Positions 16,668-26,126 of a stretch of 64,000 nt of DNA are shown piece after piece. The DNA lies in NCBI GenBank assembly GCA_963777595.1, contig CAVZRE010000045.1, positions 1-64,000 on the forward strand, given 5' to 3'. This stretch comes from CAVVFX01 sp963777595. Lineage in GTDB: Bacteria; Acidobacteriota; Terriglobia; Bryobacterales; Bryobacteraceae. The position numbers and the translations under genes are program-made. The notes below the pieces were generated by a model. It did no database searches and was not told where the DNA came from. It saw only the letters and a program-made list of their open reading frames with translations. Every line of letters begins with the position of its first letter. Within the stretch, counting starts at the first letter, position 1.

Positions 16668-18668
16668 TCACATAGCCGCGGAGAGGGATCGGGCTACGGG
16701 AAGCGTGAAGGCAAACCGGCTACCTTTTCCCGGCTCACTTTCGAGCCAGATCCGGCCGCCGTGGTGCTCCACTAACGCTCGGGCGATCGGCAGGCCCAGG
16801 CCAGTTCCGGATGGCACACCACTGGTCAGACCGGTTACCTGATAATAGCGGTCGAACACCGCCGCCTGTTTCTCCAACGGGATGCCCATTCCGGAATCAC
16901 TGACGGAGATTTCGACGAAATCGCCGTGCGGGACGGCGTCAACCCGGATAATTCCACCGGTCGGAGTGAATTTCATCGCATTGCCCAGCAGATTAAATAA
17001 GACCTGCCGCAAGCGGACGTAGTCGGCGCGGAGCGGAGGGGAGCCTTTTACGTTCGTTATCAGCTGAATATATTTCGCCGAGGCTTGCGAACGCATTGCC
17101 GACACGACCTCCTCAATCGCCCTGGTGGTTTCGATTATCTCCAGGCGAAGTTGCAGGCCGCCGGCCTCAATCTTGCTCAGGTCCAGAATATCGTTGATCA
17201 ACGACTGCAGATAATGGGAGTCGGTGAGAATGTGTTGGACAAAATGGTTCTGCCTCTCGTTTAGCGGCCCCGTTACTTGCTCGGCGAGCAGGTCGGCGAA
17301 TCCGATAATTGTGTGTAGCGGCGTCCGCAGTTCATGGCTGACGCTCGCCAGGAATAAATCCTTGGCACGGTCGGCGTTTTCCAACTGAATATTTTTCTCA
17401 CTGAGCGCGGCCTGAAAACGCTTGCGATCGGAAACGTCGCGAATCGCGCTGCTGATAAGAATCCCTTCCGCGGTGTCAATGGGGCTCAACGATATCTCGA
17501 CTGGAAACTCCTCGCCGTTTTTGCGCAAGCCAAAGAGCTCGAGTCCTTGTCCCATCGGCCGTACATGGGGATTTGCAGTGTATGCGGCTCGATGGTCCGG
17601 ATGGCGGCCGCGAAATCGCTCCGGCAAAAGCAGGTCCACGCTTCGACCCAGCAGTTCCTCTCGCAAGTAACCAAATTGTTTCTCGGTTTGCGCATTGACC
17701 AATACGATGCGGCCATCGCTGTCCACGATTACTACTGCGTCCGGCGCCGCGTCCACCATGGCGCGGAACCTCTTTTCGGCTCGGTCAATCTCCTCAACCC
17801 GGCGGGTTAAATCCCGGTTCGCTCTAAGGAGTTCTCCCTCCATCTCTTTTTCGATCGTGATGTCGTGATTAATTTCGAGAATCTCGATATCGTCGTCTCC
17901 GTCGCCGGCGAAACGGACGGATGCGGGCCGTACGACCCAACGGCTCGAGACCATCACGGTCCCTTCGCTCCAGGTTGAGTGGCGTAACACGCCCTCCCAG
18001 CGGCCGTCCTTGCGCAGCGTTTTTTCGATATTGGCAAAGGGCTCAGGAAATACGGTTCGGAGCATCTCGTGAGTCGACCTTCCGATCGCCTGTTCCTTTG
18101 TCCAGCCGTACAAGGTCTCGGCGCCGCGGTTCCAGTATCGGATTTGTCCCTTGAGGTTGCGGACAATGGTGGCGTCGTGCACCATATCGAGCAGCTCGGT
18201 CTGCCGTTCGAGTGCGTCCTGCACGGTTTCAGGCTGCGGAACGTCAGGCCGGGTGGCTTTAGGCGCGGGGCCGGCGGATGGCGGAGGGGTTGCCAGTTCG
18301 AGTATTCTGGCGATCAGGTCCTGTGCGGAGTATGGCTTACGAAGAAATCGCACCGCTGCGGCCGGCAGCTGCTGATAGAGCGCCGAATCGGAGCCGCTCA
18401 ATTCGTCGAACGAGTAGCCCGAGACGAAGAGAATTTTCAGCCCCGGCGACATCGCCCTCAGTTGAAGAGCAATCTCGACACCGCTGCTGTCGGGCAGCAT
18501 CACATCGGCAATGAGAATTTCCACCGCACCACCGGCTTCTCTCAATTTCTCCATGGCGGACGCCGCCGAGTTGCTGGTGAGCGTGGGAAATGCGCGCGTT
18601 TTCAAGTAAAGCGAAGTGAGCTCGAGAACACCTTCTTCATCGTCCAGGATTAGTACGGTGCCATTCAT
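16668..18668 (-). CDS. Receiver-PAS-PAS-histidine kinase (upstream copy)
   Basis: 666 residues with the same architecture as the gene downstream and obvious paralogy across the whole length: receiver (LILDDEEGVLELTSLYLK, phospho-Asp in LIADVMLPDSSG), PAS 1 (NLKGQIRYWNRGAETLYGWT), PAS 2 (APDAVVIVDSDGRIVLVNAQ), HisKA (SVSHELRTPLHTIIGFADLL) and HATPase (LLGNAMKFTPTGG, DSGMGIP, GTGLGLPIARALVEHHGG). Soluble. The receiver has a full acidic pocket, unlike its paralogue. A receiver at the N-terminus usually accepts phosphate from its own or another kinase. The gene has its own leader (18669-18840). Confidence 0.9.
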   Translation of the reverse strand: MNGTVLILDDEEGVLELTSLYLKTRAFPTLTSNSAASAMEKLREAGGAVEILIADVMLPDSSGVEIALQLRAMSPGLKILFVSGYSFDELSGSDSALYQQLPAAAVRFLRKPYSAQDLIARILELATPPPSAGPAPKATRPDVPQPETVQDALERQTELLDMVHDATIVRNLKGQIRYWNRGAETLYGWTKEQAIGRSTHEMLRTVFPEPFANIEKTLRKDGRWEGVLRHSTWSEGTVMVSSRWVVRPASVRFAGDGDDDIEILEINHDITIEKEMEGELLRANRDLTRRVEEIDRAEKRFRAMVDAAPDAVVIVDSDGRIVLVNAQTEKQFGYLREELLGRSVDLLLPERFRGRHPDHRAAYTANPHVRPMGQGLELFGLRKNGEEFPVEISLSPIDTAEGILISSAIRDVSDRKRFQAALSEKNIQLENADRAKDLFLASVSHELRTPLHTIIGFADLLAEQVTGPLNERQNHFVQHILTDSHYLQSLINDILDLSKIEAGGLQLRLEIIETTRAIEEVVSAMRSQASAKYIQLITNVKGSPPLRADYVRLRQVLFNLLGNAMKFTPTGGIIRVDAVPHGDFVEISVSDSGMGIPLEKQAAVFDRYYQVTGLTSGVPSGTGLGLPIARALVEHHGGRIWLESEPGKGSRFAFTLPVARSLSAAM

Positions 18669-18861
18669 TCGGTTTACGTACGAGAAACGATCCTTCTAGG
18701 AAAATTGCGCCCAGCCGAGCCAGATTTCGCGAACCTGAATTATGTATATCAAACGATAGTAACTAAACGATACGATTATTACAAGAGACTTCCGGTATTA
18801 TCCTAAATTATTAAGCTAAAGCTGCACAGCTGCTATCCAGCAATGTCCGACCTGGTTTGTA

Positions 18862-18883
18862 GAGCAGGCGTTTTCGCCTGCTC
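18862..18883. repeat. Palindromic intergenic repeat / hairpin
   Basis: GAGCAGGCG (18862-18870) pairs perfectly with CGCCTGCTC (18875-18883) over a TTTT loop, followed by CTGG. A related sequence with GCAGGC..GCCTGCTCCTG lies at 23553-23580, and shorter AGGCT-T-AGCCT relatives at 52187-52204 and 53643-53654. It sits 30 bases beyond the stop of tadC, so it may also terminate the Tad transcript. Confidence 0.5.
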
Positions 18884-18915
18884 CTGGCCGTCGGAGAGAC
18901 TTCTGCCACGGGCTG

Positions 18916-19865
18916 CTAGCGAATGCCGCCGACGCTGCCGCCGCCGAGGGTCTTCAGATCGTGCAGTACGCTGAGCATGCCGGGGACGAGAGTGATGACG
19001 AATAGCACCGGCAGAATGAAGATGACGATCGGGAACAGCATCTTGATGCCTGCCTTACCGACTGCGGCTTCCGCGCGCAGCTTGCGCCTGGTGCGGAGCG
19101 CGTCGGCGTAGACCTTCAGCGCCTGCGACAAGCTGGTTCCGAAACGCTCGCTCTGGATAATCATCGCGGAAAGCGATTTGATGTCTTCGAGTCCCGTGCG
19201 TCGAACCAGTTGCTGAAAAGCCGCGGCGCGCTCCTGGCCGGCCCGCACCTGCATCACCACCGTATAGAATTCGCTGGCTAGCGCCGGATAAATGTATTGC
19301 ATTTCGTCGCTCACCCTCACCATCGCCTGATCGAGCGCCAGACCCGGTACCCAGCACGATGCCCAACATGTCGACCGTATCGGGAAGCGCTTCCTGAAGC
19401 TTTTTGCGATATCGTTTTTCCATCCGGCCCAGCACCATGGAAGGCCCCATGAAACCAATGATGAATGCCGCGGCAATGCCGCCGATCATGGAACCGGGAG
19501 AGTTTCCGCGCTGCAGCCAAGCCATCCCCAGCATCAGCAGCACCATGAAAACGAAACAGCAGATCACGAAAATATTCACTGCCGACTTGCTGCGCACGCC
19601 AGCCCGGCCGAGTTTCTTCTCGTTATCGCGAATCCAGCCGTCCGCGCCGGGGATTAACGCGATGACGTAAACAAAACGATTGAGAAAGCCCCCGCCGGCC
19701 TTGCGCCGCTGCGTACCTCCACGCTGCGTCGAAACCATGGAATTCGTTCTGCAATTCCGCAAGGCGATCGCCGACGGGATCCTCCTGTTCCTGAAAGACC
19801 TGTGTGCCCGTCCAGATCAAGCCGACGATTGTGGCGAACGCGAGTATAAATACCAGGATCAGCAT
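18916..19865 (-). CDS. tadC: TadC-like inner-membrane protein, reading frame broken twice
   Basis: Three minus-strand frames join into one type II secretion F-domain protein of about 315 residues. Part 1 starts MLILVFILAFATIVGLIWTG; part 2 has NIFVICCFVFMVLLMLGMAW and RYRKKLQEALPDTVDMLGIV; part 3 has LALDQAMVRVSDEMQYIYPA, RFGTSLSQALKVYADALRTR and the last helix LFPIVIFILPVLFVITLVPG. The breaks lie at about 19739 and 19343-19345; at each, removing one base from a run (GG, then CCC on the plus strand) restores the frame. TadC with TadB forms the platform that TadA drives. It starts 9 bases after tadB. Whether the gene is dead or misread is open. Confidence 0.8.
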
Positions 19866-19874
19866 AGATGGACC

Positions 19875-20846
19875 TCAAGCCTTAATATTGGCTAACTTAC
19901 GAATGACAATAATGCCGATAATCTCCGAAATAATGGCGTAAGTCAGAAATTTACTACCGATTGGATCGGTCCAGAGCAGCTTGATGTATTCGGGTTTGAG
20001 TACCCAGAATCCCAGGCCGACGACCAGCGGCATGGTACAAAGCAGTCCGGCCGAGAAGCGCTGCTGGGCCGTGTGCGCTTTCATCTTGGCCGCCATGTTG
20101 AGACGTTCGCGGATCAGCATCGAGAGGCTTTCGAGCACCGCAACCATGTTGGCGCCGGTCTGACGTTGCAGGATCAAACCGGTGATGAAAAATTTGAGAT
20201 CGATAATCGGCACCCGCTCGCCAAGACCATGCAGCGCCGCCTCGATCTGCGACCCCAGGGCCAGTTCTTCCATGACCTTCTTGAATTCTTTCTTGATAGG
20301 GTCGCTGGTCTCCGTGGAAATGGTCTCGAGACCGCTGTGAATATTGTGGCCCGCGCGCATGGTACGGGTGAACAGATCGATCGCGTCCGGTAGATTTTCT
20401 TCAAACTTATTCATCCGGTGCGCGCGGACTTTGGAAATGTAGAAGATCGGCGCCGCTCCTACCAGCAGACAGAGCATGACGCGCAACAGGTAAAGGTCCA
20501 TGATAAAACCCAGCAGAAGATAAACCACCACCATGCTGATAACGCTCAACGCGATAACGTCGGTGGCTTTATACTTCAGATCCGCCTGACGGATCATGAT
20601 CTGCAATCGCCGCTGGATACCGGCCCATTCGAAAAACGCATTCAGAAAACTGAACGTACCCTTGCTCTCGCGTTGGATGAGGTCGGAGCCGGTCCTGACC
20701 TTCGAACGCGTGGCCATGCGCAGGTCGCGCAGCCGGCCGGATAACTCTTTGGCCTGCTCCTGCTGCGGAATCACCCACGCATAGTGAGCCACGCCATAAA
20801 GAATGAGAGAAAAAATGACGCCGAACGTGATGAAGGTGCCGAACAT
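19875..20846 (-). CDS. tadB: TadB-like inner-membrane platform protein
   Basis: 323 residues from ATG 20846 (MFGTFITFGVIFSLILYG), with GGAGAG upstream; an earlier start at 20882 is open but unsupported. A membrane anchor is followed by a cytosolic part, two helices (VISMVVVYLLLGFIMDLYLL), then the type II secretion system F domain: NLPDAIDLFTRTMRAGHNIH, LGERVPIIDLKFFITGLILQ and GANMVAVLESLSMLIRERL, and C-terminal helices. It forms with TadC the inner-membrane base of the Tad pilus. It lies 51 bases after tadA. Confidence 0.9.
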   Translation of the reverse strand: MFGTFITFGVIFSLILYGVAHYAWVIPQQEQAKELSGRLRDLRMATRSKVRTGSDLIQRESKGTFSFLNAFFEWAGIQRRLQIMIRQADLKYKATDVIALSVISMVVVYLLLGFIMDLYLLRVMLCLLVGAAPIFYISKVRAHRMNKFEENLPDAIDLFTRTMRAGHNIHSGLETISTETSDPIKKEFKKVMEELALGSQIEAALHGLGERVPIIDLKFFITGLILQRQTGANMVAVLESLSMLIRERLNMAAKMKAHTAQQRFSAGLLCTMPLVVGLGFWVLKPEYIKLLWTDPIGSKFLTYAIISEIIGIIVIRKLANIKA

Positions 20847-20897
20847 ACTTAAAAGTTCTCTCCGCTCACAGGGAGAAGGCACGGACCAAAGTCTGTA

Positions 20898-22215
20898 CTA
20901 CTTCTCCTTGACCTCTTGAACTTCGTGAAAGATAGCCTTCGAAAGCCGAATACCGAAACCACGCAGGCGGTCGAGGCATAACGGCATATTCCCGCAGGCC
21001 CTGAATGTGCCAACCACTTTGCCTCGCTCGGTAACGCCCGAGCGTTCAAACTGAAACAGATCCTGCATCTCCACCTGATCGCCCTTGACTCCCATCACTT
21101 CGGCGATGCCGGTAACTTTGCGGGTACCGTCGCTCAGACGGGAAACCTGGCAAACCAGGTGGATGGCGGACGCGAGTTGCTGCCGGATGACACGATCGGG
21201 AACGTTGGCGCTCGCCATCATCACCATGGTTTCCAAACGCGAGAAGGCGTCGCGCGGGGTGTTGGCGTGAACCGTGGTCATCGAGCCGTCGTGACCGGTA
21301 TTCATGGCCTGCAGCATGTCGAGCGCTTCCGCGCCGCGCGATTCACCCACGATGATCCGGTCGGGACGCATACGAAGAGTGTTGATCAGCAGGTCGCGCT
21401 GGGTGATGGCGCCCGCGCCTTCAATGTTCATCGGACGGGTTTCGAGGCGCACCACGTGATTCTGCTGAAGCTGCAACTCCGCCGTATCCTCGATGGTGAT
21501 GATCCGCTCCTCCTCGGGAATGAAGCGTGAGAGCGTGTTGAGCAGCGTCGTCTTACCGGAACCCGAACCGCCCGAGATCACGATGTTGAGCCGCGCTTCC
21601 ACCGCGCCGCTCATGAAGTCGAGCATGCCGGTCGTAAAGGTTTCGTTCTTAATCAGGTCTTCGGTGGTCAGCAGTTTCTTCCCGTACCGCCGGATGGAAA
21701 CGACCGGGCCGATGAGCGACAGCGGCGGAATCACCGCGCAAACACGAGAACCGTCGGCCAGGCGCGCATCCACAATAGGAGACGATTCGTCGATTCGCCG
21801 GCCAACCGCGCTGACGATGCGGTCGATGATCATGCGCAGGTGCTGGGAATCTTTGAACCGGATGTTGGTTTCGACCAGGCGCCCCGCCCGCTCCACGTAG
21901 ACGTTGTCGTAGCCGTTGACCATGATGTCGCTGATGGTCGGGATCTTTGAGTAGCTGTTCGAGCGGTCCCAGGCCGAAGACTTCGTCGAGAATCTCTTCG
22001 GTCAGCTTCTCCCGCTCGACCATCGTCATCGGAATACCTTCGTCGACGATAAGCCGCTCGATGATAGTGCCGATCTGATTCTTGACGCCGTCCTTATTGA
22101 TCTCTTTCAGTTGATCCGGAGAAAGGGTGGCGACAAGCTTTTGATGAACCGAACTCTTGAACTGGAACCAGCGATCTGCGCCCGAAGTAGGGCGAACCGT
22201 TGCACGACTACCCAT
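20898..22215 (-). CDS. tadA: TadA/CpaF ATPase of the Tad pilus, one frame break
   Basis: About 438 residues when two frames are joined. The first part (ATG 22215) ends in EVFGLGPLEQLLKDP; the second continues TISDIMVNGYDNVYVERAGR. The break is in a GGG run at 21940-21942; with GG the protein reads through in one frame. Then come the Walker A motif VISGGSGSGKTTLLNTL, IITIEDTAELQLQQNHVVRL, Walker B region MRPDRIIVGESRGAEALDML and the His box GHDGSMTTVHANTPRDAFSR, all as in CpaF. The hexameric ATPase powers pilin assembly at the inner membrane. One internal frameshift in an otherwise perfect gene suggests a sequence error. Confidence 0.88.
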
Positions 22216-22326
22216 GTTGACTCATTTTCCCGTGGTGAAGGTTGACACTATAGTTTCGCATGTTCTGGTGCAACGCGGGCTTAGCTCGTCCATCGAAACA
22301 CAGACTTCACTTTGTGCCGTCTCTCC

Positions 22327-23517
22327 CTACGCTGTCTTCCCGACCGCTGCAGGCATCGCTTTCGGCGTCTTTGCGCCCGTGGCTTTATCCACGAACGCCC
22401 GGAACAGCCGGTCCATCTCAGGAGCAGCCTGGCGATCCGCCACCAGCGGACGTGCGCGGTTAATCGCGGCCAGTACGGCGGTCGAGTGCGGTATCCCGTA
22501 GAATACCGGCTGATTCAAAGTCTGCTGGATCTGTTCGAGGCTCGCCAGGTTGGGGCCGATCTTCTTGGTGTACTCGTTCACCACGATGCGGATCTGGTCC
22601 TGGCTGAAACCCATGCGGGCCAGGGCCCCGATATATCGCTGGGCATTACGGATGCAGGGAACGTCCTGGTGAACCACGATAAACACAGTGGTCGACACCT
22701 GACAGGCTCCCATTACGGCCTCGTCGTTGAGGTTCTTGCCTGCGTCAATAATGATATCGTCATACTTCTCGATCAGAAACGTGGTGAACTCGCGCAGGTG
22801 GGCTTCGGTGAAGTAGCCGCGATGTTCCAGCGTATCCGGCGGTCCCACGATGTACATTCCCAAGGGGTCGCGCGTGACAAACCCCTCGAACAGCGCCTGG
22901 TCCATGCGGGAAAGATTCTCGGCGACTTCGGCGAGGGTATATTGCGGCGCAGCGCCGAGTTGCATGGCGACGTCATTACCCGCCCAGTCGAGATCCAGCA
23001 GGACGGTGTTACGCTTGCGTTGGGCCTGCACCGTCGCAAAATTGACCGCGAGGGTAGTGGTGCCGACACCGCCTTTCGCGCCCAGAAAAGTATAGATGCG
23101 TCCGAGCTTGCTTTCGACAGACCCGGTCCGCTTGGGCGCTCGTTCGAAGCGAGCCATGGCATCCTTGAATTCGGTGCGTTTCAGGGGTTGGACGAGAAAC
23201 TCGTTGGCCCCCGCGCGCATGGCCGCGATCACGGTGTCGCCGTCCGCGTGATAGTGCGAAACGATCACGTAAAGATCGGGCGTAGATTGTTTGACGCGCT
23301 CCAGCGCCTTGAGCGCCTCATCGGGGTCGCCCGCAAGATCGATGATCAAGGCGGCATCCCGGTTACGCTCCAGGTCCTGCATGACGCGGATGTAAAGGTT
23401 GGCGGCGACTTCCTGGTATTCCGCGGCAACTTTGGAATTGGGAATGTTCAGCAGATGATCGCGCACCATCTCCCTGAACTGCTCATCACTCGAAGCGGTG
23501 AAGACGACTACAGGCAT
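22327..23517 (-). CDS. cpaE: CpaE/TadZ-like pilus localisation ATPase
   Basis: 396 residues. Residues 1-125 form a pseudo-receiver domain (LIIDLAGDPDEALKALERVK, AMRAGANEFLVQPLKRTEF). A ParA/MinD-type ATPase follows with a deviant Walker A, FLGAKGGVGTTTLAVNFA, then VLLDLDWAGNDVAMQLGAAP and YDDIIIDAGKNLNDEAVMGA. CpaE/TadZ directs the Tad apparatus to its site in the cell. It follows the second TadE-like gene by 74 bases and precedes tadA by 111 bases. Intact, unlike its two neighbours. Confidence 0.9.
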   Translation of the reverse strand: MPVVVFTASSDEQFREMVRDHLLNIPNSKVAAEYQEVAANLYIRVMQDLERNRDAALIIDLAGDPDEALKALERVKQSTPDLYVIVSHYHADGDTVIAAMRAGANEFLVQPLKRTEFKDAMARFERAPKRTGSVESKLGRIYTFLGAKGGVGTTTLAVNFATVQAQRKRNTVLLDLDWAGNDVAMQLGAAPQYTLAEVAENLSRMDQALFEGFVTRDPLGMYIVGPPDTLEHRGYFTEAHLREFTTFLIEKYDDIIIDAGKNLNDEAVMGACQVSTTVFIVVHQDVPCIRNAQRYIGALARMGFSQDQIRIVVNEYTKKIGPNLASLEQIQQTLNQPVFYGIPHSTAVLAAINRARPLVADRQAAPEMDRLFRAFVDKATGAKTPKAMPAAVGKTA

Positions 23518-23591
23518 TATTTAAATGAGACCTTTCGCAAATTTATCCGTAACGCAGGCTTCCGTCTGCGCCTGCTCCTGACTTCTCGCCG

Positions 23592-24143
23592 TCACGGCAG
23601 GCACCCTCCCGATGACGCTACAGGACTCCCGTCATTCTCCGACGCGCCGTCGCAGCCCGCACTTTCCATCGGCAGTGACACCATCCATGACGGCATTGCG
23701 ATCCCCGGCAGAAGCAGAAAATTGGTAAAGAAATTGGTGTACGTGTAGTTCTGGATGCTGACCTGCACCACGTCGGGAACGCAACCCACCGTGCAATCGC
23801 CGTCGCAGCTGAAATCGGTGAGCGAGCCGGAGTCCGGATCCACCGTGTAATAGTTGATCGTGATCGCCGCGGTCTGGTTGGGCTGGTTGAACTGGGCCTG
23901 CTCGATGTTTACCGGCACATTCGCGTACATGTACGCAAGCACGTTGCTGCTATCCGATTCCCAGCAATGCGTAGTTGCATAGCGCGTGCCGTCGCGCGTG
24001 AACTCCACCATGCTGTGCCACACCCACAACACGTCCGCGACAAAGATAATGCCGAAGGTGAACGGCACAATCACCCCCGCGAACAACATCGCGTATTCCA
24101 GCGTAGTCTGTCCGGACCGGCCGCGGCGGTTACGTTCCTTCAT
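23592..24143 (-). CDS. TadE-like pseudopilin
   Basis: 183 residues from the ATG at 24143, overlapping the preceding gene by 14 bases. The N-terminus RRGRSGQTTLEYAMLFAGVI is the short basic leader, Gly, then TLEYA hydrophobic helix of a TadE-like prepilin (FTFGIIFVADVLWVWHSMVE). The rest is extracytoplasmic, with a Cys-rich patch (DFSCDGDCTVGCVPD) that may form disulfides. Minor pilins of this kind help initiate Flp pilus assembly and need a TadV-type peptidase, not present in the window. Confidence 0.8.
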   Translation of the reverse strand: MKERNRRGRSGQTTLEYAMLFAGVIVPFTFGIIFVADVLWVWHSMVEFTRDGTRYATTHCWESDSSNVLAYMYANVPVNIEQAQFNQPNQTAAITINYYTVDPDSGSLTDFSCDGDCTVGCVPDVVQVSIQNYTYTNFFTNFLLLPGIAMPSWMVSLPMESAGCDGASENDGSPVASSGGCLP

Positions 24144-24681
24144 ACGGCACCTTGACGAACGGAACGAGCGGGATGGTCTGCAGCGTCGTGAACGGAATAA
24201 TGGGCTGGACCGGATAGCCTGACGGAATCGAGACGGTAATAAAGGCCGGCGATCCGCCGCCGGCAGCCTCACTACAGCCGGTGATGTCGCAAGTGCAAAG
24301 CTCGGGCGCTCCGGTTGAATCGACGCGCTCGGCCTGGACCACGATCATATCCGCCGTCAACAAAGCGATTAAGGGAGTGCCTGAACCATCCGTCGTGCCG
24401 GTCAAACCAAGATTAATTGCGGCCGCAACCGAGGGGTCGCTCGATCCGGCGCAAAAGTCGACGCCCTGCTGTGTCGCGACGTAACGGGCAATGGTGTACT
24501 CAATTTTTTTGATCGTGTAGTAGGTGTACGTGACTTTGGCGATCTGTTCCGTGCCCACCAGCAGCACCAGGAGAAACGGCATGAAAATCGCCGTCTCGAT
24601 CATGGCATTGCCGCTCCGCGGGTCGGATGCCCCCGTCCGCAAGCGAACCCCAGGTCGTCGTCCGCCGATAGTGAATCTCAT
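24130..24681 (-). CDS. TadE-like pseudopilin
   Basis: 183 residues from ATG 24681, whose ATGA overlaps the stop of the TadG-like gene, implying coupled translation; a frame to 24723 is open. The N-terminus ASDPRSGNAMIETAIFMPFL has the Gly-x4-Glu prepilin signature (processing after SG, Glu at +5) and the helix LVLLVGTEQIAKVTYTYYTI. A Cys cluster (LCTCDITGCSEA) lies near the C-terminal third. Its size nearly equals that of the following gene, so these are two sequential minor pilins of the Tad system. Confidence 0.8.
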   Translation of the reverse strand: MRFTIGGRRPGVRLRTGASDPRSGNAMIETAIFMPFLLVLLVGTEQIAKVTYTYYTIKKIEYTIARYVATQQGVDFCAGSSDPSVAAAINLGLTGTTDGSGTPLIALLTADMIVVQAERVDSTGAPELCTCDITGCSEAAGGGSPAFITVSIPSGYPVQPIIPFTTLQTIPLVPFVKVPYEGT

Positions 24682-26126
24682 TGGTTCAAGACCACCTTCC
24701 CCGGACCGCTGGTAATCGCGCAAGCGGGAGTCGCCGCCGTCGGTAGCGAGTTATAGAATCCCTGTTTCACCGGGGCCACGTTTCCGATGTAGATGGCATT
24801 GAACCGGCCATGCGCATCCGAGGGATCGTTGCCCAAACCCGTGTTCGGATTCGGCGTCGGCGTCACCAGAAACTGCCGGAAACCCAAAACATCCATTGTG
24901 GTAGTCGCGCTGGTCGAGATCGGACTGACAATCGGTACCGTAATGACACGCCGGCCGGTACCGCCATATAACGTGTAATCGTCGTAATCGGAGACATCGG
25001 TATCGGGCTGGTACGCGGTCGCAATGTCGGTGATATCCGTGACGCCGTTGCAAGCGGTCAGAACCGTAGGATCGTCGAACCGTCCGTACATTCCACACAG
25101 CATCTCCTCCACCTGAGCGTTCGCGGTGCCGGAACCGGCGCCGGAGCAACTTCCAGGTGCGGTGGACGTACCGCCATTGCCGGCATTCCCCCACAGATAC
25201 TCGGGAGCGGTTCCCCCTGTCACCGTAAAACACGCGAGTTGGCGGTTGGCAGTGCTCATCGGAAGCGGAATCAACCCGCCATCCCCGATCCGGAACAGCT
25301 GCTGCGTCTCATCGAGCGACAAGTTCGGATTATACCGGTCGACCAGCACATAGGGGACAGCCACGGTTGCGTCGGAGATCAGAGTTGCAGCCGTGCCCGT
25401 AGTGCCGGTGCAGTCGAAATAGAACGTGTACTTGGTATTGAAAACGAAGCCGAAATCCACCGTATCTGCGCCGCCCGACTGATCCGCGACGGCGAAATCC
25501 TCCATGGAGCAAGCCGTGCACAACGGAGCACTGATGCCCGCGACAGCGAAGGCGGCAACCGTGGTTTTCTGAGACTGCCCGAGCGACAGCAGGCTCCAGA
25601 ACAGCAGCGGGGCATCGGCCGTTATGCTGATTTGCGTGTAACGCGCAGTGGTGCCGTCCGCATAGCTGGTCGATGTCACGTCGTTGGCATCGGTAAAGTC
25701 GGAGAAGAACAGTGGGGCCGCGATGGTGCTGGTGAGATTGCCCGTCGTAGAACCGATGATCGTCGAGCCGAAATTGTATAAGTTGCCGTCGCCGAGAGTC
25801 TGGTCGACGGTCAGGTTGGCCGCCAGAGCTGCGTTTTCCAAAGCCGCATCCGTGCCATTCAGATTCTGGGCCGCGGCGATCGCCATGGCATTGGCCGCTT
25901 GATTCAACTCACCGCGGATGAGATAAAGACGTCCCAGATCCACCGCGAAACCCAACAGGCCGAACAACACCGGAACCAGGATGACGAGCAACTGCATCGC
26001 TACGGCGCCGTTCCGCAGCCTGACAGACCTCACCCACCGATGGTCTAGCGTAGGGTTCGCGCAGAGGCTACTGCTGCGGTGGCGTGGTTTGCTCTTTTTG
26101 TACTGATTGGGGTTCCTGATGTCCAC
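24678..26126 (-). CDS. TadG-like pilus assembly protein
   Basis: Up to 482 residues. After a polar N-terminus comes RLRNGAVAMQLLVILVPVLF GLLG (read as one helix), the Flp-associated TadG N-terminal segment, then VDLGRLYLIRGELNQAANAM AIAA, also typical. The long C-terminal part is extracytoplasmic, Thr/Gly/Ala-rich, with several Cys. The start is unsure: GTG at 26126 lies within the cpaC 3' end (59-base overlap) and has AGGA upstream; GTG at 26033 lies after the cpaC stop and begins just before the helix. TadG-type proteins anchor or initiate the pilus in the envelope. Confidence 0.8.
   Translation of the reverse strand: MDIRNPNQYKKSKPRHRSSSLCANPTLDHRWVRSVRLRNGAVAMQLLVILVPVLFGLLGFAVDLGRLYLIRGELNQAANAMAIAAAQNLNGTDAALENAALAANLTVDQTLGDGNLYNFGSTIIGSTTGNLTSTIAAPLFFSDFTDANDVTSTSYADGTTARYTQISITADAPLLFWSLLSLGQSQKTTVAAFAVAGISAPLCTACSMEDFAVADQSGGADTVDFGFVFNTKYTFYFDCTGTTGTAATLISDATVAVPYVLVDRYNPNLSLDETQQLFRIGDGGLIPLPMSTANRQLACFTVTGGTAPEYLWGNAGNGGTSTAPGSCSGAGSGTANAQVEEMLCGMYGRFDDPTVLTACNGVTDITDIATAYQPDTDVSDYDDYTLYGGTGRRVITVPIVSPISTSATTTMDVLGFRQFLVTPTPNPNTGLGNDPSDAHGRFNAIYIGNVAPVKQGFYNSLPTAATPACAITSGPGKVVLNQ

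Noticed and set aside
22312..23748. A 478-codon plus-strand frame over cpaE and the TadE-like gene
   Set aside because: It runs opposite to clear Tad genes and encodes no known motif; a codon-bias shadow.
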